From the NCBI RefSeq assembly GCF_003173595.1, contig NZ_QGNZ01000001.1, positions 1,302,001 through 1,366,000 of the forward strand: a stretch of 64,000 nt of DNA, given 5' to 3'. The notes beneath the pieces are model-generated. The model searched no databases. It saw only the letters and a list, made by a program, of their open reading frames with translations, and was not told the DNA's origin. A program made the translations under genes and the position numbers. This document shows, piece after piece, positions 56,762 to 64,000 of this stretch (positions are counted from its first letter, which is position 1; each line of letters opens with the position of its first letter). The DNA is from Pedobacter yonginensis (GTDB taxonomy: Bacteria > Bacteroidota > Bacteroidia > Sphingobacteriales > Sphingobacteriaceae).

Positions 56762-56836
56762 ACTTCAAATTTATAATTTTTTTATCTCTTTAAAAATCAA
56801 GCAATAGGCTAATCGGTATTCACCATTTTTATCGCT

Positions 56837-56925
56837 AGTTTCAAGGATCTCCTCATTACGCTGCACTCCAGTCAAGAAGACGAATTGCTGATGGGTCATT
56901 TCCACCGTAGCGAAGAAATCTTTCA
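56837..56925. repeat. REP-like element (copy D, diverged)
   Basis: The order of arms is reversed relative to copy B: caaggatctcctcattacgctgcactccag comes first (56841-56872) and catttccaccgtagcgaaga later. It is more diverged than the others. Confidence 0.5.
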
Positions 56926-56980
56926 ACTCTGGGGCATTAAAAATCCAAAGCCCTGCCGCCGAGAACATTTTAATCCTCAA

Positions 56981-57157
56981 TCTTTCAGTCTTTGGACTTT
57001 CCCCTTTAGTCTTTGGTCTTCCACCTTTAGTCTTTCCCCTTTCCACCTTTAGTCTTTCCCCTTTCCACCTTTAGTCTTTCCCCTTTCCACCTTTGGTCTT
57101 TGGTCTTTCCCCTTTAGTCTTTCCACCTTTAGTCTTCCCCTTCCCCTTTTACTCTTT
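56981..57157. repeat. Pyrimidine-rich minisatellite upstream of the exonuclease gene
   Basis: About 175 bp built of ctttagtctttcc / cccctttcc words. At 57021-57086 a 22-bp unit (beginning ccacctttag, ending ttcccctttc-type) is repeated three times without a change, followed by degenerate units. It contains no spacers of CRISPR type. It ends 23 bp before the exonuclease ATG. Confidence 0.85.
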
Positions 57158-57179
57158 AAAAAAATCACTATCTTGTTTT

Positions 57180-57893
57180 ATGCTAAAAAGTCTAGATTTA
57201 AGTCAGGTAATGGTTATCGATATCGAGACTGTTCCCCAATATTCATCCTTTCAAGACGTCCCACCCCACCTTCAACAACTTTGGGAGCTTAAAACCCACT
57301 ACCAAAGAACTACAGATCAAAGCGCAGAAGAATTTTATGAAAGAGCAGGAATTTTAGCGGAGTTTGGCAAAATCATCTGCATCAGTCTGGGTGTGTTTAG
57401 CTATCAGGATAAAACCTATTCTTTAAGAGTCAAATCAATTTATGGTGATGATGAAAAACAAATCTTAACCCAATTTTCCGCGCTCTTAGAAAAACAATCC
57501 AGTAGTTTAATGTTTTGCGCACATAATGGGAAGGAGTTTGATTACCCCTACCTGTGCAGAAGGCTATTAGTCAATAGCATAGATATTCCCATACAACTAG
57601 AACTTACCGGCAAAAAGCCTTGGCAAGTAAATCACTTAGATACCATGGAGTTGTGGAAATTTGGCGACTATAAACATTACACCTCTTTAAATTTATTGGC
57701 AACAATATTAAACATTCCGACTCCAAAAGATGATATAGATGGCAGTCAAGTGAGGCAAGTGTATTATGAAGAAAGGAATTTAGACAGAATTGTAACCTAT
57801 TGCCAAAAAGATGTAATAACTACCGCACAAGTGCTATTAAAGTTCAAAGGAATGGATATAATTTCGCCAGAAAACATTACAATTGTAGTCTGA
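57180..57893 (+). CDS. DnaQ-like/PolB-type 3'-5' exonuclease
   Basis: A 237-residue predicted exonuclease: VMVIDIETVPQ (motif I, D and E), FCAHNGKEFDYPYLCRRL (motif II) and YCQKDVITTAQVLL (motif III, Y-x-x-x-D). Matches the predicted 3'-5' exonuclease family related to DNA polymerase B. The ATG at 57180 starts the domain; upstream frame is repeat sequence. Its stop overlaps the next ATG (TGATG). Confidence 0.87.
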   Translation: MLKSLDLSQVMVIDIETVPQYSSFQDVPPHLQQLWELKTHYQRTTDQSAEEFYERAGILAEFGKIICISLGVFSYQDKTYSLRVKSIYGDDEKQILTQFSALLEKQSSSLMFCAHNGKEFDYPYLCRRLLVNSIDIPIQLELTGKKPWQVNHLDTMELWKFGDYKHYTSLNLLATILNIPTPKDDIDGSQVRQVYYEERNLDRIVTYCQKDVITTAQVLLKFKGMDIISPENITIVV

Positions 57894-59596
57894 TGTTAAA
57901 CGTAGAAGACTTAAGTATCGATTTCTTTAATCAGGAGGAGAAAACCTGGTTTAAAGCCGTAAAAAAAATTAGTTTTAAGGTTAAAGAAGGTACAGTTTTG
58001 GGCATTGTAGGCGAATCAGGCTCAGGTAAGTCAGTTACGTCATTTTCCATCATGCGCTTGCACGATGAAAAATCTGCCAAAATTAGCGGAGACATTGATT
58101 TCGAAAACATCAGTTTGCTTAACCTCAGTTCAAATGAAATCAGACAATTCAGGGGAAATCAGATTTCTATGATTTTTCAGGAACCAATGACATCTTTGAA
58201 CCCCGTTTTCACCTGTGGCTACCAAGTAGCTGAAGCTATAATTTTGCATCAAAAAGTTAGTAAAGCAGAAGCAAAAAGACAAACCATTGCACTTTTTAAC
58301 GAAGTGCAGCTGCCTAGGCCGGAAAAAATTTTCGAGAGCTATCCGCATCAAATTTCTGGCGGACAAAAGCAAAGGGTGATGATTGCAATGGCGCTAAGCT
58401 GCAATCCAAAACTTTTAATTGCCGATGAACCCACAACAGCACTAGATGTTACCGTGCAAAAAACCATTCTTCAGTTGCTCCTTAAGCTGAAAGAAGAAAG
58501 AAATATGGCGATGATTTTTATCTCACACGATTTGGGTGTGGTAAATGAGATTGCCGATGAAGTAGCGGTAATGTACAAAGGAGAGATTGTAGAACAAGGG
58601 TCTGCAAAAATGATTTTCGAAAACCCTCAACATCCCTATACAAAAGGTTTGCTGGCCTGTCGGCCCTCTCCTGCGCTTCAATTAAAAAAATTACCCGTGG
58701 TGGCCGACTTCCTAACAGGAAAAATTGATGATGCATCCGCACATCTTCAAGCTTCCAATCAGCTAACAGAAACTGAAATTCAGCTTAGAAGAAAAAAATT
58801 ATACGATCAAGAACCATTGCTGCAAATTAAAAATCTGTGTAAATGGTACCCAATACATAACGGCTTTTTCGGCAAAACAACAGATTACGTTAAGGCTGTA
58901 GATCAGTTGAATTTTAATGTTTTTCCTGGAGAAACACTCGGTTTGGTTGGAGAATCGGGTTGTGGAAAAACCACATTAGGTAGAACAATTTTACGCTTAA
59001 TTGAGCCCACTTCAGGTAGCATCGTTTTCAATGGGCAAGATATTACACATATCGGAAAACCAGCACTTAGGAAACTCAGAAAAGACATCCAAATCATTTT
59101 TCAAGATCCATATGCATCCCTAAACCCTAAACTTAGTATTGGCCAATCAATATTGGAACCACTTCAAGTGCACAATTTATTTGATAATGAAGCCGATAGA
59201 AAGAAAAGAGTGTTAGAATTACTTCAAAAGGTAGGACTAAAAGAAGAGCATTTCAATCGCTATCCACATGAGTTTAGTGGTGGGCAACGCCAAAGAGTGG
59301 TTATCGCAAGAGCGTTGGCTTTAGAGCCCAAATTTATCATCTGTGATGAGTCGGTTTCCGCTTTGGATGTTTCTGTACAAGCTCAAGTGCTCAATCTAAT
59401 CCGCGATCTTCAAAGAGAGTTTGGCCTAACCTATATTTTCATTTCGCATGATTTGGCTGTGGTAAAGCATATTTCCGATCGGATTTTGGTAATGAATAAA
59501 GGGAAAATCGAAGAAGAAGGATTCTCCGAGCAAATATTTAACGCCCCAAAGGCAGCCTATACCAAAAAATTAATCGAGGCCATTCCAGGCAGTTAG
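57893..59596 (+). CDS. Fused two-domain peptide-type ABC transporter ATP-binding protein
   Basis: A 567-residue fusion of two oligopeptide/dipeptide-type ATPases. Domain 1 has GESGSGKS, SGGQKQR and LLIADEPTTALD; domain 2 has GESGCGKT, SGGQRQR and IICDESVSALD. A conserved oligopeptide-type tail (HPYTKGLLACRPS) separates them. Similar fusions (YejF, GsiA) power peptide or glutathione importers. No permease or binding protein gene is adjacent, so its partners are elsewhere. It overlaps the exonuclease gene by 1 nt. Confidence 0.9.
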   Translation: MLNVEDLSIDFFNQEEKTWFKAVKKISFKVKEGTVLGIVGESGSGKSVTSFSIMRLHDEKSAKISGDIDFENISLLNLSSNEIRQFRGNQISMIFQEPMTSLNPVFTCGYQVAEAIILHQKVSKAEAKRQTIALFNEVQLPRPEKIFESYPHQISGGQKQRVMIAMALSCNPKLLIADEPTTALDVTVQKTILQLLLKLKEERNMAMIFISHDLGVVNEIADEVAVMYKGEIVEQGSAKMIFENPQHPYTKGLLACRPSPALQLKKLPVVADFLTGKIDDASAHLQASNQLTETEIQLRRKKLYDQEPLLQIKNLCKWYPIHNGFFGKTTDYVKAVDQLNFNVFPGETLGLVGESGCGKTTLGRTILRLIEPTSGSIVFNGQDITHIGKPALRKLRKDIQIIFQDPYASLNPKLSIGQSILEPLQVHNLFDNEADRKKRVLELLQKVGLKEEHFNRYPHEFSGGQRQRVVIARALALEPKFIICDESVSALDVSVQAQVLNLIRDLQREFGLTYIFISHDLAVVKHISDRILVMNKGKIEEEGFSEQIFNAPKAAYTKKLIEAIPGS

Positions 59597-59715
59597 CTCA
59601 TGGTTTTAATTTGGCGTTTAATCATAGGTTAACTTCATGCTCAAGATACTTTTTACATGCCGATAACCCGCTATTTTACATCTTTTCTGTATCTTCGATA
59701 AATTCAGTTTAGCAT

Positions 59716-61848
59716 ATGGCAAAGAAAAAATCTGCAAATATAAAATTGGTTCTAAATCAATTGGTTAGTGATATATTTGAGAAAAATGATAATCAAGCGC
59801 TTAATTATAAGCAGGTATCTGCCAAGTTAAACCTGAATGATCAAGAATCAAGAGATACCATACTCGAAATTTTAAAAGATGGAAAAGCTTCTGGCGTTTA
59901 TTTAGAACCAGAGAAAGGCAAATTCAAACTTAAAGATCTTCAAACCTTTATCATCGGCCACGTAGATATGACAGCAGACGGTTCTGCCTACATTATTCCA
60001 GATGATGAATTTGAGAAAGATATACGCGTAGCCCCTCGAAAACTTAAAAATGCCCTTCATGGAGATACCGTTAAAGTTTACGTATTTGCAAAAAAGAATG
60101 GCAGTAAACGAGATGGCGAAGTTATAGAAATCATTAAAAGAGCAAAATCCGATTTTACGGGAGTAATCAAAATATCCGATCGGTTTGCCTTTGTTATTGC
60201 AGATGATAAGAAAATGATGCACGACATCTTCGTGCCCCTGGCCGATATTCTTGACGCTAGAAACGGCCAACGTGTTCTGGTAAACTTAACAGACTGGCCA
60301 GAAGGGGCTAAAAACCCAATAGGTGTGGTAAAACATGTACTTGGCAATCAAGGTGAAAACAATACAGAAATGAATGCCATTTTGGCTCAGTATGGTTTTC
60401 CACTATCCTTTCCACCACAGGTAGAAAAAGAAGCCAATGCCATTCCGGAGGAGATCCCCGCAAAAGAAATTGTCAATCGCAAAGATTTCAGAAAAGTTTT
60501 AACTTTTACCATAGATCCGGCAGATGCAAAAGATTTTGATGATGCCATATCCTATCAAAAACTAGCCAACGGAAATCACGAAATCGGCGTACACATTGCC
60601 GATGTTTCTCATTACGTAATTCAAGGAACAGACTTAGATAAAGAGGCATACAGCAGGGCAACATCTGTTTATCTGGTAGATCGGGTAATTCCAATGCTAC
60701 CAGAGAGACTGAGCAATGGTGTATGCTCACTTCGTCCGCACGAAGATAAACTTTGCTTTGCAGCCGTTTTCGAATTGGATGAACAAGCAAATATCGTAAA
60801 TGAGTGGTACGGAAGAACAGTGATTCATTCTGACAGGCGATTCAGCTATGAAGAGGCGCAAGAAGTAATTGAATCCAAACAAGGCGATTACGCGAAAGAA
60901 ATTGAAAAATTGAATGAACTCGCTTACATCCTTCGAGATCGTAAATTTAAAAATGGCGCAATAAGTTTTGAAAGCACCGAAGTAAAATTTAAGCTAGATG
61001 AGTTTGGAAAGCCAATAGGTGTTTACGTAAAAGAGCGTAAAGATGCCCATAAATTGATTGAAGATTACATGCTCCTAGCCAATAGAAAAGTAGCAGAATT
61101 TATAGCCAAAAAGGTCAAAGGAGAAAAGAAGTTAACATTTGTTTATCGAGTACACGATTCGCCAAACATGGAAACGCTAAACACATTTGCAACCTTTGCC
61201 TCGCGGTTTGGATACAAAATCAACACCAAATCAGACAAAGAAATAGCCAAATCCTTAAATTATTTAATGGCAGATGTAGAAGGTAAAAAAGAACAAAACA
61301 TCTTGACGTCGTTAGCCATTCGTTCTATGGCAAAAGCCATTTACACTACAAAAAAGACCAGTCATTACGGTTTGGCATTTGAATATTACACCCATTTTAC
61401 CTCTCCCATTCGCCGTTATCCAGATGTAATGGCACATCGTCTGCTACAAGGTTATTTGGATGGAGGTAAATCTGCTGATGCCGAATTTTATGAAGTGGCC
61501 TCTGCACATTCCTCAGCCATGGAAAAAAGAGCTGCTGAAGCAGAAAGAGCATCCATTAAATATAAACAAGCCGAATACCTCGAAAATAACATTGGCTCAA
61601 ATTACAAAGGCATTATTTCTGGCGTTACAGAATGGGGAATGTATGTAGAAATAGAAGAAAACAAATGTGAAGGAATGATTCGCCTGAGAGATATTTCGGA
61701 TGATTTCTATGTACTCGACGAGAAAAATTACTGCATTGTAGGTCAGAGAAAAAAGAAAAAATACCAATTGGGCGATGAGGTGATGATTCGCGTTAAAAAA
61801 GTAGATCTTTCTAAACGACAGATTGATTTCACCTTAATTCCAGATTAA
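59716..61848 (+). CDS. rnr: Ribonuclease R
   Basis: A 710-residue 3'-5' exoribonuclease. N-terminal winged-helix and cold-shock domains (about 1-220), RNB catalytic domain with TIDPADAKDFDDAIS (metal-binding aspartates) and HFTSPIRRYPDVMAHR, and a C-terminal S1 domain (GIISGVTEWGMYVEIEENK). It degrades structured RNA. The basic C-terminal end is short. Followed 50 bp later by the polyprenyl synthase gene. Confidence 0.95.
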   Translation: MAKKKSANIKLVLNQLVSDIFEKNDNQALNYKQVSAKLNLNDQESRDTILEILKDGKASGVYLEPEKGKFKLKDLQTFIIGHVDMTADGSAYIIPDDEFEKDIRVAPRKLKNALHGDTVKVYVFAKKNGSKRDGEVIEIIKRAKSDFTGVIKISDRFAFVIADDKKMMHDIFVPLADILDARNGQRVLVNLTDWPEGAKNPIGVVKHVLGNQGENNTEMNAILAQYGFPLSFPPQVEKEANAIPEEIPAKEIVNRKDFRKVLTFTIDPADAKDFDDAISYQKLANGNHEIGVHIADVSHYVIQGTDLDKEAYSRATSVYLVDRVIPMLPERLSNGVCSLRPHEDKLCFAAVFELDEQANIVNEWYGRTVIHSDRRFSYEEAQEVIESKQGDYAKEIEKLNELAYILRDRKFKNGAISFESTEVKFKLDEFGKPIGVYVKERKDAHKLIEDYMLLANRKVAEFIAKKVKGEKKLTFVYRVHDSPNMETLNTFATFASRFGYKINTKSDKEIAKSLNYLMADVEGKKEQNILTSLAIRSMAKAIYTTKKTSHYGLAFEYYTHFTSPIRRYPDVMAHRLLQGYLDGGKSADAEFYEVASAHSSAMEKRAAEAERASIKYKQAEYLENNIGSNYKGIISGVTEWGMYVEIEENKCEGMIRLRDISDDFYVLDEKNYCIVGQRKKKKYQLGDEVMIRVKKVDLSKRQIDFTLIPD

Positions 61849-61898
61849 ATATTAAAACCAAATTGTGCGGATAAGCACATTGTTACGGCAACCATTTC

Positions 61899-62873
61899 AT
61901 GCAAACAATAGAACAGCTCCAAAAACTTTTAGAAACTGCAATACAAAATCTTAAGTTCCCCGATCAGCCAAAACAGCTATACGATCCGATAACTTACATC
62001 ATCAACCTTGGTGGAAAACGCATACGTCCACTTTTGGTGCTTATGGCTACCGAACTTTTCGGTAAAAACGCCAACGATTCAATCCATGCAGCTATGGCCG
62101 TAGAGGTTTTTCACAACTTCACTTTGGTACATGATGACATTATGGATAATGCCCCTTTGCGCAGAGGACAGGCAACCGTACACGAAAAATGGAGCACCAA
62201 CACCGCAATTTTAAGTGGAGATGTGATGATGGTTGAAGCCAATAAAAATTTGGCAAAGGTTAATCCAATTTTCTTAAAAGATGTGTTAGATACCTTTAAT
62301 GCAACAGCACAGGGCGTTTGCGAAGGCCAACAATTGGATATGGAATTTGAAGAACGGAGCGACGTAAGCATTAACGAATACATCAACATGATTCGCTTAA
62401 AAACTGCTGTATTGTTGGGTGGTGCACTAAAGTTGGGTGCAATTATTGCAGGTGCTTCAGAAAAAGATGCCGATTTGATTCATCAATTTGGAGAGAATAT
62501 CGGCATTGCTTTCCAACTTCACGATGATATTTTAGATGTTTATGCCGATCCTGAAAAATTTGGCAAACAAGTGGGCGGAGACATTATTGCCAATAAAAAA
62601 ACCTTCCTGTTACTAAAAGCATTCGAATTGGCTGATGAAGCTTCTAAAAAGCAGCTTCAAACGTGGACAGACTACAAAACTTTCGACAGCCAAGAAAAAG
62701 TAAGAGCCATTAGAGGTATTTATGACGAGTTAGATATCCAGAATATCGCTAAAGAAAGCATGAATAGCTATTTAAACAAGGCCTTAAAAGTATTTGATCA
62801 AATCAATGTTAGCCAAGATGCTAAATCGAATCTTTTGGCGCTAACTACCCAGTTAATGGCTAGAGAATATTAA
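61899..62873 (+). CDS. Polyprenyl diphosphate synthase
   Basis: A 324-residue trans-prenyltransferase. The two aspartate-rich motifs are DDIMD (in LVHDDIMDNAPLRRG) and DDILD (in QLHDDILDVYADPEKFGKQ); LGGKRIRPLLVLM begins the core. It makes the side chain of menaquinone or other isoprenoids; chain length cannot be told from sequence. Menaquinone would link it to SdhC and other quinone enzymes. Confidence 0.92.
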   Translation: MQTIEQLQKLLETAIQNLKFPDQPKQLYDPITYIINLGGKRIRPLLVLMATELFGKNANDSIHAAMAVEVFHNFTLVHDDIMDNAPLRRGQATVHEKWSTNTAILSGDVMMVEANKNLAKVNPIFLKDVLDTFNATAQGVCEGQQLDMEFEERSDVSINEYINMIRLKTAVLLGGALKLGAIIAGASEKDADLIHQFGENIGIAFQLHDDILDVYADPEKFGKQVGGDIIANKKTFLLLKAFELADEASKKQLQTWTDYKTFDSQEKVRAIRGIYDELDIQNIAKESMNSYLNKALKVFDQINVSQDAKSNLLALTTQLMAREY

Positions 62874-63032
62874 AACACATCAAAAACTTAAAGCAGTTCT
62901 TTTTAAAACACCAATAAATTAACTAAGGGCAATTAGATTATTCTTCTTGCTCATTTTGAGCGTATTAGGCCATAAATAAGAGGTGTTTTCAGCAGCGTGT
63001 AAATCGGTATTACTCAACATAAATTTAAAGGC

Positions 63033-63066
63033 AAAAAAAAAGCTTTCTGAAATGAATCAGAAAGCT
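63033..63066 (-). terminator. Rho-independent terminator of rplU-rpmA
   Basis: AGCTTTCTGA (63041-63050) and TCAGAAAGCT (63057-63066) form a perfect 10-bp stem with a 6-nt loop; on the minus strand it is followed by eight T residues. It starts 23 bp after the rpmA stop. The right side also has CTCTTTTT, so it may act weakly in the plus direction. Confidence 0.9.
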
Positions 63067-63088
63067 CTTTTTATAAATTTATTACTAA

Positions 63089-63505
63089 TTATTCTGCTGG
63101 TGCAGCTTCTTCAGTAGTTTCTTCTTTTTTAGTTGCTTTTTTAGCAGGTGCTTTTTTAGCTGGAGCTTCTTCAGAAACAACATCTACCGCTACAGCTTCT
63201 TTTTTAGCAGCTGGTGCTTTTTTTACTGGTTCTGCAACAACTTCAGTTTCAACATAAGGAAGAATTGAAACGTAAGATTTGTTATCTGCTTTCTTTCTGA
63301 AAACTACAGTACCATCAACCAAAGCAAATAGAGTATGATCTTTACCAATACCTACACCTTTATCTGGATGATGTTTTGTACCACGTTGACGTACTAAAAT
63401 GTTTCCTGCGATAGCTAACTGACCACCGAAAACTTTAATACCTAAACGCTTACTATGCGATTCACGTCCGTTTTTCGAACTACCGGCTCCTTTTTTGTGT
63501 GCCAT
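63089..63505 (-). CDS. rpmA: 50S ribosomal protein L27 with a long C-terminal tail
   Basis: A 138-residue protein. Residues 1-86 are a normal L27 ([46 protein letters not shown]). The remaining 50 or so residues are a low-complexity Ala/Lys/Glu tail ([20 protein letters not shown]). Most bacterial L27 are 84-95 residues. Second gene after rplU, with a 53-bp gap. Confidence 0.97.
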   Translation of the reverse strand: MAHKKGAGSSKNGRESHSKRLGIKVFGGQLAIAGNILVRQRGTKHHPDKGVGIGKDHTLFALVDGTVVFRKKADNKSYVSILPYVETEVVAEPVKKAPAAKKEAVAVDVVSEEAPAKKAPAKKATKKEETTEEAAPAE

Positions 63506-63558
63506 GATTTTATATTTTTTTCAATCTCTAAAAAGAGAATGATTGGGTTAACAATTAA

Positions 63559-63870
63559 TTATAGAGTGATGTCAGAAATCTGAATCTTGGTGAAAAACTG
63601 GCGATGACCATTTTTCTTTTTGTAACCTTTTCTACGTTTTTTGTGGAAAATAATTACTTTATCACCTTTTAAATGAGATACGATCTTAGCTGAAACTTTA
63701 GCACCTTTAACTGCAGGAGCCCCTACAGTGATTGCACCACCATTATCAACCAACAATACATTATCAAATTCAATACTAGCGCCTTCATCTCCTTGCAATC
63801 TGTGTACAAAAAGGTGCTGGTCTTTAGCAACTTTAAATTGCTGTCCTGCTATATTTACTATTGCGTACAT
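63559..63870 (-). CDS. rplU: 50S ribosomal protein L21
   Basis: A 103-residue ribosomal protein: [51 protein letters not shown], then [11 protein letters not shown]. Length is standard. First gene of the rplU-rpmA operon. Confidence 0.97.
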   Translation of the reverse strand: MYAIVNIAGQQFKVAKDQHLFVHRLQGDEGASIEFDNVLLVDNGGAITVGAPAVKGAKVSAKIVSHLKGDKVIIFHKKRRKGYKKKNGHRQFFTKIQISDITL

Positions 63871-63910
63871 TGTTTAAATATTAGTTTTATAATTTTTATT
63901 TAACGAGGTG

Positions 63911-63942
63911 CAAATATAGAATAAATACTCTTAACACACAAA
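63911..63942 (-). promoter_or_regulatory. Bacteroidetes-type promoter of rplU-rpmA
   Basis: On the minus strand TTTG (63939-63942), a 20-nt spacer and TATATTTG (63911-63918) match the -33 and -7 elements. The transcript would start about 35 nt upstream of the rplU ATG. This is the cleanest promoter seen in the window. Confidence 0.75.
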
Positions 63943-64000
63943 CACATATCGAAAATATTTTAAACTATAATTCTTCCCCATTAAATGCAGGCACATTCAA

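Noticed and set aside
56981..57157. CRISPR-like array or coding repeat
   Set aside because: The 22-bp units touch each other without spacers; the frame through them continues only a short way and encodes low-complexity sequence.
57800..57892. 31-codon N-terminal extension of the ABC ATPase
   Set aside because: It is out-of-frame overlap with the exonuclease gene; the ATG at 57893 in TGATG is the natural coupled start.

Overview
The window is chromosomal DNA of a Bacteroidetes bacterium, most likely Sphingobacteriaceae (Pedobacter-like). Evidence from the sequence: a three-gene diheme-type succinate dehydrogenase/fumarate reductase, promoters of the Bacteroidetes type (TTG/TTTG, 19-20 nt, TAnnTTTG), a TonB-type outer-membrane barrel with a membrane-bound AraC regulator, the CtlX / arginine-deiminase-like / arginine decarboxylase set, and short dispersed intergenic repeats. 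No rRNA, tRNA, CRISPR array, transposase or integrase gene was recognised.

Layout. 1-7.6 kb (minus strand): a truncated YoaK-type membrane protein, sdhCAB, a DASS-family anion transporter with a porin, and a tandem universal stress protein. 8.4-10.7 kb (plus): a FixL-like PAS histidine kinase whose haem-pocket residues line up with FixL, followed 5 nt later by a receiver fused to a CRP/FNR regulator; palindromes of the CRP/FNR layout (TGA-N6-TCA) lie upstream of the porin, the usp gene and a BON-domain gene. 11.2-25.4 kb (plus): an 11-gene amine catabolic cluster (Lrp regulator, two class III aminotransferases, two aldehyde dehydrogenases, NhaC antiporter, GNAT, Tat-exported flavin amine oxidase, APC permease, amidohydrolase, outer-membrane protein). 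25.8-32.4 kb: a stress block (BON protein, KatG, Tat-type SDR, DUF808, DUF427). 32.4-37.0 kb: lipoprotein, TonB-type barrel, 7TM-AraC regulator, DUF3253.

37.1-43.4 kb is the accessory segment: a Gabija-type anti-phage pair (GajA OLD/Toprim nuclease and GajB UvrD-like helicase) with a PD-(D/E)XK/DUF4268 protein on one side and a 120-residue protein on the other. It is bracketed by an imperfect 18-bp direct repeat (16/18 identical), one copy of which is the last codons of mnmE (trmE), a known integration site for genomic islands. No integrase is present, so it looks like a non-autonomous or decayed island.

43.4-64 kb is mostly housekeeping: mnmE, an AI-2E-family membrane protein, AlkA-like glycosylase, TSUP permease, argS, an arginine node (arginine deiminase-like, ctlX, arginine decarboxylase), a DUF433/DUF5615 toxin-antitoxin pair, DUF72, DUF1579, a 3'-5' exonuclease, a fused peptide-type ABC ATPase, RNase R, a polyprenyl synthase, and rplU-rpmA. 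The arginine node can feed agmatine and so polyamines; the 11-25 kb cluster has the enzyme classes expected to degrade such amines to succinate, which sdhCAB would oxidise. That link is inference.
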